From contig JAKEIB010000064.1 of assembly GCA_022614705.1 (NCBI GenBank), forward strand, positions 1 through 11,017: 11,017 nt of DNA. Direction: 5' to 3'. Positions 1 to 6,745 of this stretch are shown in pieces. Numbering within the stretch: position 1 is the stretch's first letter; each line of letters begins with the position of its first letter. Made by a program: the position numbers and the translations under genes. The notes under the pieces were generated by a model. The model was not told where the DNA came from. It made no database searches and saw only the letters and a list, made by a program, of their open reading frames with translations. This stretch comes from Planctomycetota bacterium (lineage in GTDB: Bacteria > Planctomycetota > Planctomycetia > Pirellulales > Lacipirellulaceae).

Positions 1-584
1 ACGTCGAATAGGCGCCTACGCTCATGGCGCGCGCCTTGTCCCATGATATTATGTACTTGTCCAGGCCAATGTTGCAGATTTATTGCGATGGGCCATATTG
101 AGCCATTTGGAAATTGGGTGCCATGCCCACGGCTCTGCGTGGGCATGTGTGGCAGGCAATGCATGGCCGCTCAAAGCAAATGCCATCGCGCCTCCCAGGT
201 CATCGCCCCGCGCGAGAGGTCGATAAAATATAACCCAACGGGCTTGTTTTCGGCCACCAAGATCGTTAGGATATATATACTAACGTACACTCACCCTCGG
301 CCCATCGACGCTTTCCCCAAGAGGCGTCGACCCGTTCGTGGTGCGCCAACGTGTCACGGCGCAACCCGCCAAGGAAAACTATGCGCAAAACCGAGTACGC
401 GACTTCGCAGAAGGACCATGGATAGAGCGTCCCCTTTTGTCCCCTTTCGGAGAATATTGAGTTTCCCAAAATGAGATCAAGCTCGTTTCGGGAATTGGAA
501 TCACCACTTACGAGCGCTGAAATGGAGCCATCTTTGAAACAGGATGCCATGCCCATGCCTCCGCGTGGGCATGGGCGGCAGGCA
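1..584. other. Intergenic region without a convincing gene
   Basis: I see no gene that I can support here. The longest open frames on either strand translate into Cys/Arg-rich or low-complexity peptides, match no family I recognise, and run straight through a palindromic repeat. The stretch holds two copies of that repeat (listed separately). It also has a small dyad with arms GTTAG at 265-269 and CTAAC at 280-284 around a TA-rich centre. A hairpin with 7-bp arms lies at 305-311 and 324-330, extendable by T-A and G-T pairs to about 10 bp. A promoter for the downstream alpha-galactosidase should lie here, but no convincing -35/-10 pair stands out. Confidence 0.6.
100..161. repeat. REP-like palindromic repeat, copy 1
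   Basis: This 62 bp unit contains a perfect 10-bp inverted repeat (CATGCCCACG and CGTGGGCATG) around a 6-nt loop, followed by GGCAGGCAATG. The same unit, diverged at scattered positions, returns at 525-587. Similarity starts at GAGCCAT, about 20 bp before the palindrome, and runs to the final ATG. A GC-rich hairpin in a non-coding stretch with a second copy nearby fits a REP or MITE-like interspersed repeat. My impression that such palindromes are common in Pirellulales genomes comes from memory and is not tested here. Confidence 0.65.
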
Positions 585-587
585 ATG
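525..587. repeat. REP-like palindromic repeat, copy 2, ending on a start codon
   Basis: Second copy of the unit at 100-161. It shares GAGCCAT, TGCCATGCCCA, GCGTGGGCATG and GGCAGGCAATG, with substitutions in between. The left arm has changed (CATGCCCATG), so the hairpin is slightly less perfect than in copy 1. The last three bases are the ATG at 585 that I take as the alpha-galactosidase start. If translation instead began at the in-frame ATG at 471, the repeat would be translated as a stretch rich in Met, Pro, Gly and Arg just before the signal peptide, which looks like non-coding DNA read in frame. Confidence 0.6.
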
Positions 588-2420
588 AGAAACCACCAGT
601 TTCAACGACGGAAGGCACAACTTCTGTTTGGATTGCTGACGTGCGAATTGTTAACGTTACCCGCGGCCGCCGATGTCATCGACTCTGTCAGGATGGCGCC
701 CCACCGCGTGGTATTGGCCGACGGCCATGACGCACCGACCCTTGAATGGCAACTCGATTGCAAAATTTCACCCGCTGCGGTCCAAGGGGGTGAGCTGATT
801 GAGTTTGAACTGCACAATCGCAGCAACAAGTCTTTGGCCATCAGAGAAGTCGTGCTCTTTGACTGGGAGCACGGCTTGCCAAGCGAGTCTGCTTTCTACG
901 GCGAAGGCTACACCATGCTGAGTCAGTCGGGGGGAACTCTGGGCCAGATCGTCGATCTCACCAGATATTCGGAGCACAAACATTACCGCCTGCCAGTTTC
1001 TCAGGGCTTTCATGCCGTCTACGGCATGATGACGATTACACCACCTGGGAGTCAGACGCAGGTTCTGGGATTCACTTCGTGCCAGCGATTCGTCGGCAAA
1101 TTCTATGTGAACGCCGATCGGATACAGGTCGTGGTCGACACCGAAGGCCTGGAACTTCCACCGGGACACTCTTGGCGACTGGAGGAGTTGTTTGTGGGAG
1201 AGGGCGACGACCGCAACAAGTTGCTCGAACAGCTTGCAGGCCAAATCTGTCGCCATCATCCCCGTCTCAAATCGCCAACCTACCCAACCGGATGGTGTTC
1301 CTGGTACTACTTCGGCCCGCGAGTGACGGCTCAGAACGTGATCGAGAATCTCGATGTCATCCGTCGCAGGCTTCCACAGCTGCGATTCGTTCAAGTCGAC
1401 GACGGCTATCAACCGTGGATGGGCGACTGGCTGGAAACCGGCCAGGCCTTTGGAGGGGGTGTGCGGGAAGTGCTCCGCAACATTCGAGATGCCGGACTGG
1501 AACCGGCGATCTGGGTGGCGCCATTTGTGGCCAGTCCCCAATCGCGCCTGTTTCGCGAACATCCCGACTGGTTCGTCCAAGACGACGATGGCATTCCGCT
1601 TCCGTCGAACAAAGTAACATTCGGCGGCTGGCGGCTGGGACCGTGGTACATGCTCGACGGCACACATCCCGGCGCGCAAGCGTACCTCGAGCACGTGTTC
1701 CGTACGATGCGCGAGCAGTGGGGTTGCACCTACTTCAAACTGGACGCCAATGCCTGGGGCGCCATGCCGTTCGGCAAACGGCACGATCCCAAGGCAACCT
1801 GTGTCGAGGCCTACCGCCAAGGGATGGCCGCCATCCGCCGTGGCGCCCAGGATGCGTTCCTGCTCGGCTGCAATCATCCGCTCTGGCCGTCACTCGGCGA
1901 GATTCATGGCTCGCGCAGCTCGGCCGACATCGCGCGCAAGTGGGACACCTTCGCCTATACCGGGCGCGAGAATCTCATGCGCAACTGGCAGAACAACCGA
2001 CTTTGGTGGAATGACCCCGATTGCCTTCTACTCACTGGCAAGCTGTCGCCCGACGAGTTCGCTTTTCACAAGTCGGTGCTCTTTGCCACGGGCGGCATGA
2101 TCCTCAGCGGCGACGATCTCACGCAATTATCCGAAGGGCAGATCGACATCTTGCGAAAGTTGACGACCCACCAGGGCGTCGCCGCGACATTTGACTCGCA
2201 GGAGTTGGGCGCGGGAAGGATTTCAGAAGCGGATCGAACGCTGTACGTCCTACTCAATTGGTCGGATAACTCGATACGGCGCGAAGTCGCGCTCGACAAG
2301 CCTTGCCGCCTGGTCGACTTTTGGAGCGGTGAGGACCTGGGCTGGCATCACCGCGCATTCGTGCTGGAAGTGATGCCGCCCCATAGTGGCCGGCTGCTTG
2401 TGGCCAACGCTGCTGACTAA
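585..2420 (+). CDS. Secreted GH36-type alpha-galactosidase
   Basis: Predicted exo-acting retaining glycosidase that releases alpha-linked galactose from oligosaccharides or side chains. The protein is about 611 aa. I chose the ATG at 585 because it begins a normal signal peptide: basic n-region with QRRK, hydrophobic LLFGLL core, cleavage near LPAAA-D. The in-frame ATG at 471 would add 38 residues that include a translated repeat. Residues to about 230 look like the N-terminal beta-sandwich. The (beta/alpha)8 barrel follows with GWCSWYYFG (236-244), QVDDGYQ (270-276), FKLDAN (384-389) with predicted nucleophile D387, and SRSSADIARKW (443-453) with predicted acid/base D447. The 60-residue spacing between these acids fits GH36. 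A small C-terminal beta domain closes the protein. The gene stands alone on the plus strand, next to an IS remnant. The GGGCGG upstream of the ATG is a poor ribosome site. Family assignment is firm; the exact substrate is inferred, and GH36 also includes other alpha-galactoside-active enzymes. Confidence 0.88.
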   Translation: MRNHQFQRRKAQLLFGLLTCELLTLPAAADVIDSVRMAPHRVVLADGHDAPTLEWQLDCKISPAAVQGGELIEFELHNRSNKSLAIREVVLFDWEHGLPSESAFYGEGYTMLSQSGGTLGQIVDLTRYSEHKHYRLPVSQGFHAVYGMMTITPPGSQTQVLGFTSCQRFVGKFYVNADRIQVVVDTEGLELPPGHSWRLEELFVGEGDDRNKLLEQLAGQICRHHPRLKSPTYPTGWCSWYYFGPRVTAQNVIENLDVIRRRLPQLRFVQVDDGYQPWMGDWLETGQAFGGGVREVLRNIRDAGLEPAIWVAPFVASPQSRLFREHPDWFVQDDDGIPLPSNKVTFGGWRLGPWYMLDGTHPGAQAYLEHVFRTMREQWGCTYFKLDANAWGAMPFGKRHDPKATCVEAYRQGMAAIRRGAQDAFLLGCNHPLWPSLGEIHGSRSSADIARKWDTFAYTGRENLMRNWQNNRLWWNDPDCLLLTGKLSPDEFAFHKSVLFATGGMILSGDDLTQLSEGQIDILRKLTTHQGVAATFDSQELGAGRISEADRTLYVLLNWSDNSIRREVALDKPCRLVDFWSGEDLGWHHRAFVLEVMPPHSGRLLVANAAD

Positions 2421-2512
2421 CGATTGAGCCAATTTCTGCGCCGTCCTCTACAAGGATCGCTTCCCCGATCTAACAAGTACTCAACGATCGTGCCGACGTG
2501 AGACAAAAAGAA

Positions 2513-3249
2513 TTACAGGCAGTGGCCGCCAAACGACTTGCCGCGTCTCGCATCACAAAGCTCATCCGTGCGAACATGGTCATCGTGAATCTGAAACGGC
2601 GTGCTAATGCGGCGGCGGGTGGGCGAGAGAGCCACTACTGCGCCGATGACGCTCAAGCGGTCGTAGCGGTCCCACGCCCGCTGGACCGGCGTCTGGCCAC
2701 AGGGAGCCCAGGTGCGACGGTTTACTGGTTGCAAGCGAAAGCCAGTTTCGTCGATGAAGACGATGCTAGCGCCACGCCGCTTGGCTTTTTTTTGATGCGC
2801 GGCCAGTCCTCGCGCCGCCATCGCTCGACCGCTTCCGGGTCTTGCTCCCGAGCCACCTGCCGAGGCTTCTGCGGGCTGAATCCCAAGTCGTGCAAGATCC
2901 GTCCCAAATGGTCCGGATGGTACTGCACGCGAAATCGTTTGCGGACCAGCGCGGCGACCCGCGCACAGGTCCATTGGTCGGTGCGAAATCCGGCGGCTCG
3001 CGGCCCAGCCAGCAGCAGTTCGACCAACTGCCGTTTTTGTTTTTCGGAAAGCTTGGTCGCCCGCGGCGGATGCGGCTTGGCGGCCAAAGCATTCACTCCG
3101 CCCGCCTGCCACGCGGCCTTCCAACGCTTCACGCTGGACAGATTCGCTCTGACGCGACGGGCAATCTCCCGCAGAGGCTTCCGTTCCTGGAAATACTCTG
3201 CAGCGCGACGACGAGCTTCCAGCTCCGTCGCACTGCCTTTGGTTCTCAT
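2513..3249 (-). pseudogene. IS630-family transposase, two-frame and C-terminally truncated
   Basis: Remnant of a DDE transposase of the IS630/Tc1-mariner type. The first frame starts at 3249 (MRTKGSATEL). It carries an N-terminal helix-turn-helix (about residues 25-60, PLREIARRVRANLSSVKRW) and a second helical DNA-binding segment (about 92-135) with HPDHLGRILHDLGFSPQKPR. At the A8 run (2786-2793) the family similarity moves to the -1 frame, which continues into IVFIDETGF, where the Asp (about residue 167 of the fused product) is the first catalytic acid. The similarity continues to SPTRRRI and FQIHDDHVRTDEL and then stops. A short unrelated tail leads to a stop at 2513-2515. The fused product would be about 245 aa, against roughly 340 aa for full members. 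The second Asp and the final Glu/Asp with their motifs are missing, so it should be catalytically dead. Confidence 0.85.
2785..2791 (-). other. Programmed -1 frameshift heptamer A_AAA_AAG
   Basis: On the minus strand the first transposase frame reads ATC AAA AAA AAG, so the heptamer falls exactly in the X_XXY_YYZ register for tandem -1 slippage. Re-reading by one base gives GCC AAG CGG, which is the frame that encodes the VFIDETGF catalytic motif. This heptamer is a known efficient bacterial slippery site, used by dnaX and by several IS families. A short stem (AGCG/CGCT) lies a few bases downstream; it is too weak to count as a strong stimulator. A simple one-base indel in the homopolymer is the alternative, but the exact register favours an ancestral programmed site. 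Confidence 0.7.
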
Positions 3250-3350
3250 ACAGATTCATACGGTGCTAGCTCGCCATACGGTTCATTTCACGCGCAGAGA
3301 TCATTAGTGGACGTTCAAACCTGTACTACACGTTTTGTCGGACGGTTGCG

Positions 3351-3373
3351 GCGGTGGCGCAGGGCCACTGCCC
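3351..3373. other. GC-rich hairpin between the IS remnant and the DUF885 gene
   Basis: GGCGGTGGC (3351-3359) and GCCACTGCC (3365-3373) form a 9-bp stem with one imperfect pair around a 5-nt loop. It lies 34 bp beyond the stop of the minus-strand DUF885 gene, so it could help end that transcript. No T-run follows it in that direction; the only homopolymer (ATTTTT on the minus strand) comes before the stem. It is therefore at best a weak or Rho-assisted terminator, and could equally be part of the IS end or a DNA-level repeat. Confidence 0.35.
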
Positions 3374-3406
3374 AAAAATCATCCATTTGACGGCACCGCA
3401 TAACGC

Positions 3407-5221
3407 TCAGAACAGCGAGCCGTTGTCGGCGCTCCCCATCATCGCTCGGCGAATTAGTGGAATCGGAGGGCCGCCATATCGCAGGAACTCGTCGTGAAAT
3501 TGCTTCCACGCCGCGCGGCCGCCACGCGACGCGGTCCAATCGTCGCGCAGCTTGCGAATCATCAACTTGCCGAGCGTGTAATTCAAATACGCCGGGTCAA
3601 ATGTGCCGCGATTGGCCTGCCGCTCAGCACTGCCTTCGTCCTGGAACGCTAATTCCCGAAACATCCTCTTCGATTCTTCGATCGTCATGCCTTGAGTGTG
3701 CAGGCCGATCGCCGAAAGGAAACGCACATTTCGCACGAGTGCTCCTTTCAATTGGGCCAGGTGCATTTCCGGATCGCCAGCGCCGAGTCCCGCGTCATAC
3801 ATCATTTCTTCGGTGTAATGGGCCCATCCTTCGGAGAAGGCGTAGCCGCTGAAGAGTTGCCCAATTTTCGACGGCGAACGATTGGTGTGCAGGTTTTGCA
3901 CAAAATGGCCGGGATAAACCTCGTGAACCGATGTGAACAGCAAGCGGAATTCTCCTGGAACGGATGCGGCCTGCACTTCTTTCGACCAGGTTGGATCGGG
4001 CGGCGCGATATAGTAAATCGAGGGCAAATTGTTTTCATACGGACCGGGAATGTTGATGTACGCGAAATTCCAAGCCTTATAGGCTGGCGCTTGCGCGACT
4101 TTCGCCTCTTCCGTGCCGGGAATTGCTACGATCTCTTTCTCCAGGACGAAATTTCGCAATCCGCCGAGTTGTTTCGCCGCGGCTTCCACGGGATTATTGC
4201 CGGCGACCTTGTTCGCCTCCACCTGGGTCATACACTCCTGTAAGGACTTTCCTGGCGCGAACTTCTCGCATTCTCGCCGGAGTGCTTGCAAATTTCTTTC
4301 CAAATCGCGCTTGCCAATAGCTTCTAATCGACCCAAAGGTATATCAACGCCTTCGGTCATTTTCAGCATTTGAGCGAACTTCTCCGCGCCGAGCGCGAAC
4401 TCGCCCGTGGCGTTGGCTTCTTGCCGCGCCAACCAGCCGTCAAAGGCTCGTACGGCTTGGATTGCCGCATCGTTGGCCGCTTTGAATTCCTTCTGCGACT
4501 GCTGGTCTTTCACCGAAGCAAAAATGCCGGGAACGTCGTTCGCGTAAAACTCAGCGAGTCCGCCAATCGTTCGCCGCCCGATTTTGATGAACGGTTTCGA
4601 CATCGGCACCTTCAGATTCGCCTTGATCTGTTCCAGCGCGAGGGGGACATTTTTCGCGTAAGCCGTATACGATTTGATGCGGATTTCCAGCGGCGCGTAC
4701 TCCCGCGCAACATACACATCGGGGTCTAATGCGCTGGAATAAAAGAAGGGGCTAATGTGCGGCTTGTCAGCGACTTCTCGCCAAAATAGATCTTTATCAA
4801 TCTGCGCGATCAAATAGTCGCGTTCGAATCGTTGACGTTCGTCCAATTGTTCGTCAGTGAAGGTCGATGCTTTATCGCGCTCGGCGTGCAGCCGTGCAAT
4901 TTCTTTTCTTAAACCATCTTCACTCCAATCCGGCAACTGACCATCAAATTCGTGCTTGCCGGATTCAACCGCAAAGGTGGGGTGCGAGACAAAATAACTG
5001 CTCAAGAATTGCTCGACATATGCGTCCCATGCACGAGCAACATCGTTCGTCGGCTGGGCGATTGCGCGTGCGTCCGGAGACAGCTTATTGGTCAATTTCA
5101 AATCGGCGGTCGTTTTGCCGTCTGATCGTTTTTTGTTGGGTTGAGCTCCGCAGAGAATAGCAACAACCACCGCCAAGAGCACGCCGGCTAGACACTGTGT
5201 CGAAGCAGTCCAATTAAACAT
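3407..5221 (-). CDS. DUF885 family exported putative metallohydrolase
   Basis: Member of the DUF885 group, whose proteins resemble zinc peptidases but mostly lack an assigned substrate. The product is about 604 aa from the ATG at 5221. That start was preferred to the upstream ATG at 5266 because it opens directly on a signal peptide (hydrophobic stretch CLAGVLLAVVVAILCGA) and has GGGGAA just before it. The body is long and mainly helical. The key segment is SVHEVYPGHFVQ, with HEVYPGH at about residues 433-439, matching the conserved HE(x4)H of the family. It is followed by EGWAHYTEEM at about 464-473, whose acidic residues are likely a further metal ligand. FDPAYLNYTLGKLMI near the C-terminus is also typical. 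Location outside the cytoplasmic membrane is inferred from the signal peptide; the Cys near its end does not make a good lipobox. It lies 65 bp downstream of the hydrolase gene and may be co-transcribed with it. The substrate, perhaps peptides, is unknown. Confidence 0.85.
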   Translation of the reverse strand: MFNWTASTQCLAGVLLAVVVAILCGAQPNKKRSDGKTTADLKLTNKLSPDARAIAQPTNDVARAWDAYVEQFLSSYFVSHPTFAVESGKHEFDGQLPDWSEDGLRKEIARLHAERDKASTFTDEQLDERQRFERDYLIAQIDKDLFWREVADKPHISPFFYSSALDPDVYVAREYAPLEIRIKSYTAYAKNVPLALEQIKANLKVPMSKPFIKIGRRTIGGLAEFYANDVPGIFASVKDQQSQKEFKAANDAAIQAVRAFDGWLARQEANATGEFALGAEKFAQMLKMTEGVDIPLGRLEAIGKRDLERNLQALRRECEKFAPGKSLQECMTQVEANKVAGNNPVEAAAKQLGGLRNFVLEKEIVAIPGTEEAKVAQAPAYKAWNFAYINIPGPYENNLPSIYYIAPPDPTWSKEVQAASVPGEFRLLFTSVHEVYPGHFVQNLHTNRSPSKIGQLFSGYAFSEGWAHYTEEMMYDAGLGAGDPEMHLAQLKGALVRNVRFLSAIGLHTQGMTIEESKRMFRELAFQDEGSAERQANRGTFDPAYLNYTLGKLMIRKLRDDWTASRGGRAAWKQFHDEFLRYGGPPIPLIRRAMMGSADNGSLF

Positions 5222-5286
5222 GTCTTCCCCGTTATTTGTGGCGAATATATCCATTCGAGGAACCACAACCTAAGGCACGGCCTTCC

Positions 5287-6645
5287 TCATTTCGTTTCGA
5301 AACGTGCAGCCGACATCAGCGGTCCCCGGTAGAGTGCCTCACGCGGTGCGCCGCGTAAATGAACGTCAAAGAACTCACAGACATATCGTCTCGTATGCGC
5401 CAGGCCTTCACGCGCATCCAGACCGTCCGCTATACCCACCGTACTGAGAGCCTTCATCACAATCTGGCTTTTCACCAACGCTTGGTCACTGAAACTAAAA
5501 TGGTCGGCGCCTCGAAGCGTCACGATCAGTCGATCGCCGGGGATACGATTCGCGGCGGAGCGAATATTCTTTGCGATGGTGTAATCGGGCAAATCGGGCA
5601 AATCGGGCGAATACCAAAAATCGGCATGGTCGCTCAGCAGAAACAGAAACGGTTGCGTGAGGCCTTCTCGCACCACGCTCCCATAGAGTGCGCCGTCGAT
5701 ATCGATGCCTGCCGTGCAGCGGGCGTCATCATGGCAAAACTGTGCAGCCGTAGCACCGCCAAACGAATGGCCCACGACTCCAATGGCCCCCAGGTCGAGC
5801 CGACCGGTAAATTTGCCAGATGGATCATCGGCGTTAAGTCGTGAGAGCTCGTCGAGCAGGAATTTCGTATCCGCACTCCAGACCTTGATTAGCGCTTCCA
5901 GCAAGCGCTCCAGCTCGGCCGCTGACACGGGGGCGTCGCCGGGATTGCCTTCCGTAGTCTTGTGAATGATGCGGCCATCCGGCATCACAACAATAGAGGT
6001 GCTATAGGGAGTATCCGCGCCCACGACGATGTAACCGTGACTGGCCAAATCCTCGGCGATCGTGGTGTAATCGAGCGCCAAAGCACCGATCCCAGATCTG
6101 AGGATGATCACGGGATAGGTCGACTTATCGGGTGCCAGTTCGGCGTCTTCAAAGCTGTGCGCGTTAATACGAGCCGGACTGCGGTTCAAAAACTGCGTCA
6201 GTAAGATGCCGGCATGTTCCGCAAGCGCGCTCGACCACGGGCCGGGAAGGTACTCGGCAGCGGTCGAGTGGCCATCCGGCCGCGCGGGGTACCAAAGCCA
6301 AACGACGAGCTCCCGCTTCTGGTTTGGCGATGAGGCGAACCGATCGACACTTGCCACGTCCACCCATCCCGCTCTGACGCGGCCAACTGCAAACGGGCCC
6401 GTGGGGAGTGGCAACTCTAGAGGTCGAGTGTGCTCCAGCCAAAGTAACGCGAGTAACAGCGTAATACTGACGACGCCCATCGCAGCCGCCACGGCGAGCC
6501 ATTTTCCAATTCGTTTCAGGCGTGAGCGCTTCGTCACCTGGCGGTCAAATGAATCATGCATGTGGCTTCGGCGAAACTGCACCACAAGCCATGCGATGAG
6601 CAGGGGAACAATTACCGCGAGAAGAAGAAAACCAATTGGCGACAT
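5287..6645 (-). CDS. Membrane-anchored alpha/beta hydrolase (PAF-acetylhydrolase / dienelactone hydrolase-like)
   Basis: Predicted serine esterase of the alpha/beta-hydrolase fold, 452 aa. Two hydrophobic helices (about residues 4-23 and 47-70), separated by a basic loop with KRSRLKR, anchor it in the cytoplasmic membrane. The catalytic domain starts with GPFAVGRV and VVWLWYPA (113-121), followed by YPVIILRSG (177-185), the oxyanion region. The nucleophile elbow is GHSFGG with Ser294. Asp317 in DIDGALYG lies 23 residues later, the same interval as in human PAF-acetylhydrolase, and His382 in GADHFSFSD completes the triad. A 9-bp unit is repeated three times at 5583-5609 and encodes the DLPDLPD segment. 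Likely substrates are short-chain or oxidised acyl esters, but this cannot be read from the sequence. The gene follows the redoxin gene by 100 bp and precedes DUF885 closely. There is no clear ribosome site before the ATG; the N-terminal helix supports this start. Confidence 0.82.
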   Translation of the reverse strand: MSPIGFLLLAVIVPLLIAWLVVQFRRSHMHDSFDRQVTKRSRLKRIGKWLAVAAAMGVVSITLLLALLWLEHTRPLELPLPTGPFAVGRVRAGWVDVASVDRFASSPNQKRELVVWLWYPARPDGHSTAAEYLPGPWSSALAEHAGILLTQFLNRSPARINAHSFEDAELAPDKSTYPVIILRSGIGALALDYTTIAEDLASHGYIVVGADTPYSTSIVVMPDGRIIHKTTEGNPGDAPVSAAELERLLEALIKVWSADTKFLLDELSRLNADDPSGKFTGRLDLGAIGVVGHSFGGATAAQFCHDDARCTAGIDIDGALYGSVVREGLTQPFLFLLSDHADFWYSPDLPDLPDYTIAKNIRSAANRIPGDRLIVTLRGADHFSFSDQALVKSQIVMKALSTVGIADGLDAREGLAHTRRYVCEFFDVHLRGAPREALYRGPLMSAARFETK

Positions 6646-6678
6646 AGCGCGTTACGCGTTGTTAACCCAAAGGGCAAT

Positions 6679-6697
6679 CCCCCGGCGGAGCCCGGGG
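6679..6697. repeat. GC-rich palindrome, possible repeat or terminator
   Basis: CCCCCGGC and GCCCGGGG flank a GGA loop and pair over 8 positions with one C-C mismatch. On the minus strand it falls about 50 bp past the redoxin stop and about 35 bp ahead of the hydrolase start, so it could attenuate readthrough between them. The stretch after it (ATTGCCCTTTGGG) has no real U-tract, so it is not a textbook terminator. From memory, CCCGGCGGAGCC-type palindromes are scattered through planctomycete genomes, so an interspersed repeat is at least as likely. Confidence 0.4.
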
Positions 6698-6745
6698 CTA
6701 GAGTAACCGTTTCAGCACTTCGCTGGGCGCTGCGACAACCGGTGC

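Larger units (their letters stand above)
2497..3345 (-). mobile_element. IS630-family insertion sequence remnant, possible ends
   Basis: The transposase coding part (2513-3249) is clear; the element borders are tentative. Just outside the coding part lie two related sequences in inverted orientation: CGTGAGACAAAAAGA at 2497-2511 and, read on the minus strand, CGTCCGACAAAACGT at 3345-3331. They match at 11 of 15 positions, with GACAAAA in common. They could be terminal inverted repeats, so the element may be an internal-deletion derivative that kept both ends. I could not find convincing flanking TA duplications, which IS630 elements normally make. The element sits between the convergent 3' ends of two genes, a harmless landing site. 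Confidence 0.4.

Noticed and set aside
43..474. Open frame of 143 codons on the plus strand
   Set aside because: It is Cys- and Arg-rich, crosses the palindromic repeat, has no family resemblance and has no ribosome site; judged non-coding.
266..556. Open frame of 96 codons on the minus strand
   Set aside because: No recognisable motif, overlaps the second repeat and would be antisense to the region leading into the alpha-galactosidase.
471..584. N-terminal extension of the alpha-galactosidase from the ATG at 471
   Set aside because: It would put 38 residues, including a translated repeat, before a complete signal peptide, so I moved the start to 585.
768..1877. Long 369-codon open frame antisense to the alpha-galactosidase
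   Set aside because: A shadow of the GC-rich coding strand; the sense frame carries all GH36 motifs.
2455..2470. GATCG/CGATC hairpin after the alpha-galactosidase as a terminator
   Set aside because: Only 5 bp and followed by TAACAAG with no T-run; too weak to list.
2498..3307. 269-codon plus-strand frame across the IS remnant
   Set aside because: Antisense to a clear IS630 transposase; no recognisable domain.
5583..5609. Three tandem 9-bp units as a regulatory or CRISPR-like repeat
   Set aside because: They lie in frame inside the hydrolase gene and simply encode a short repeated PDL segment.
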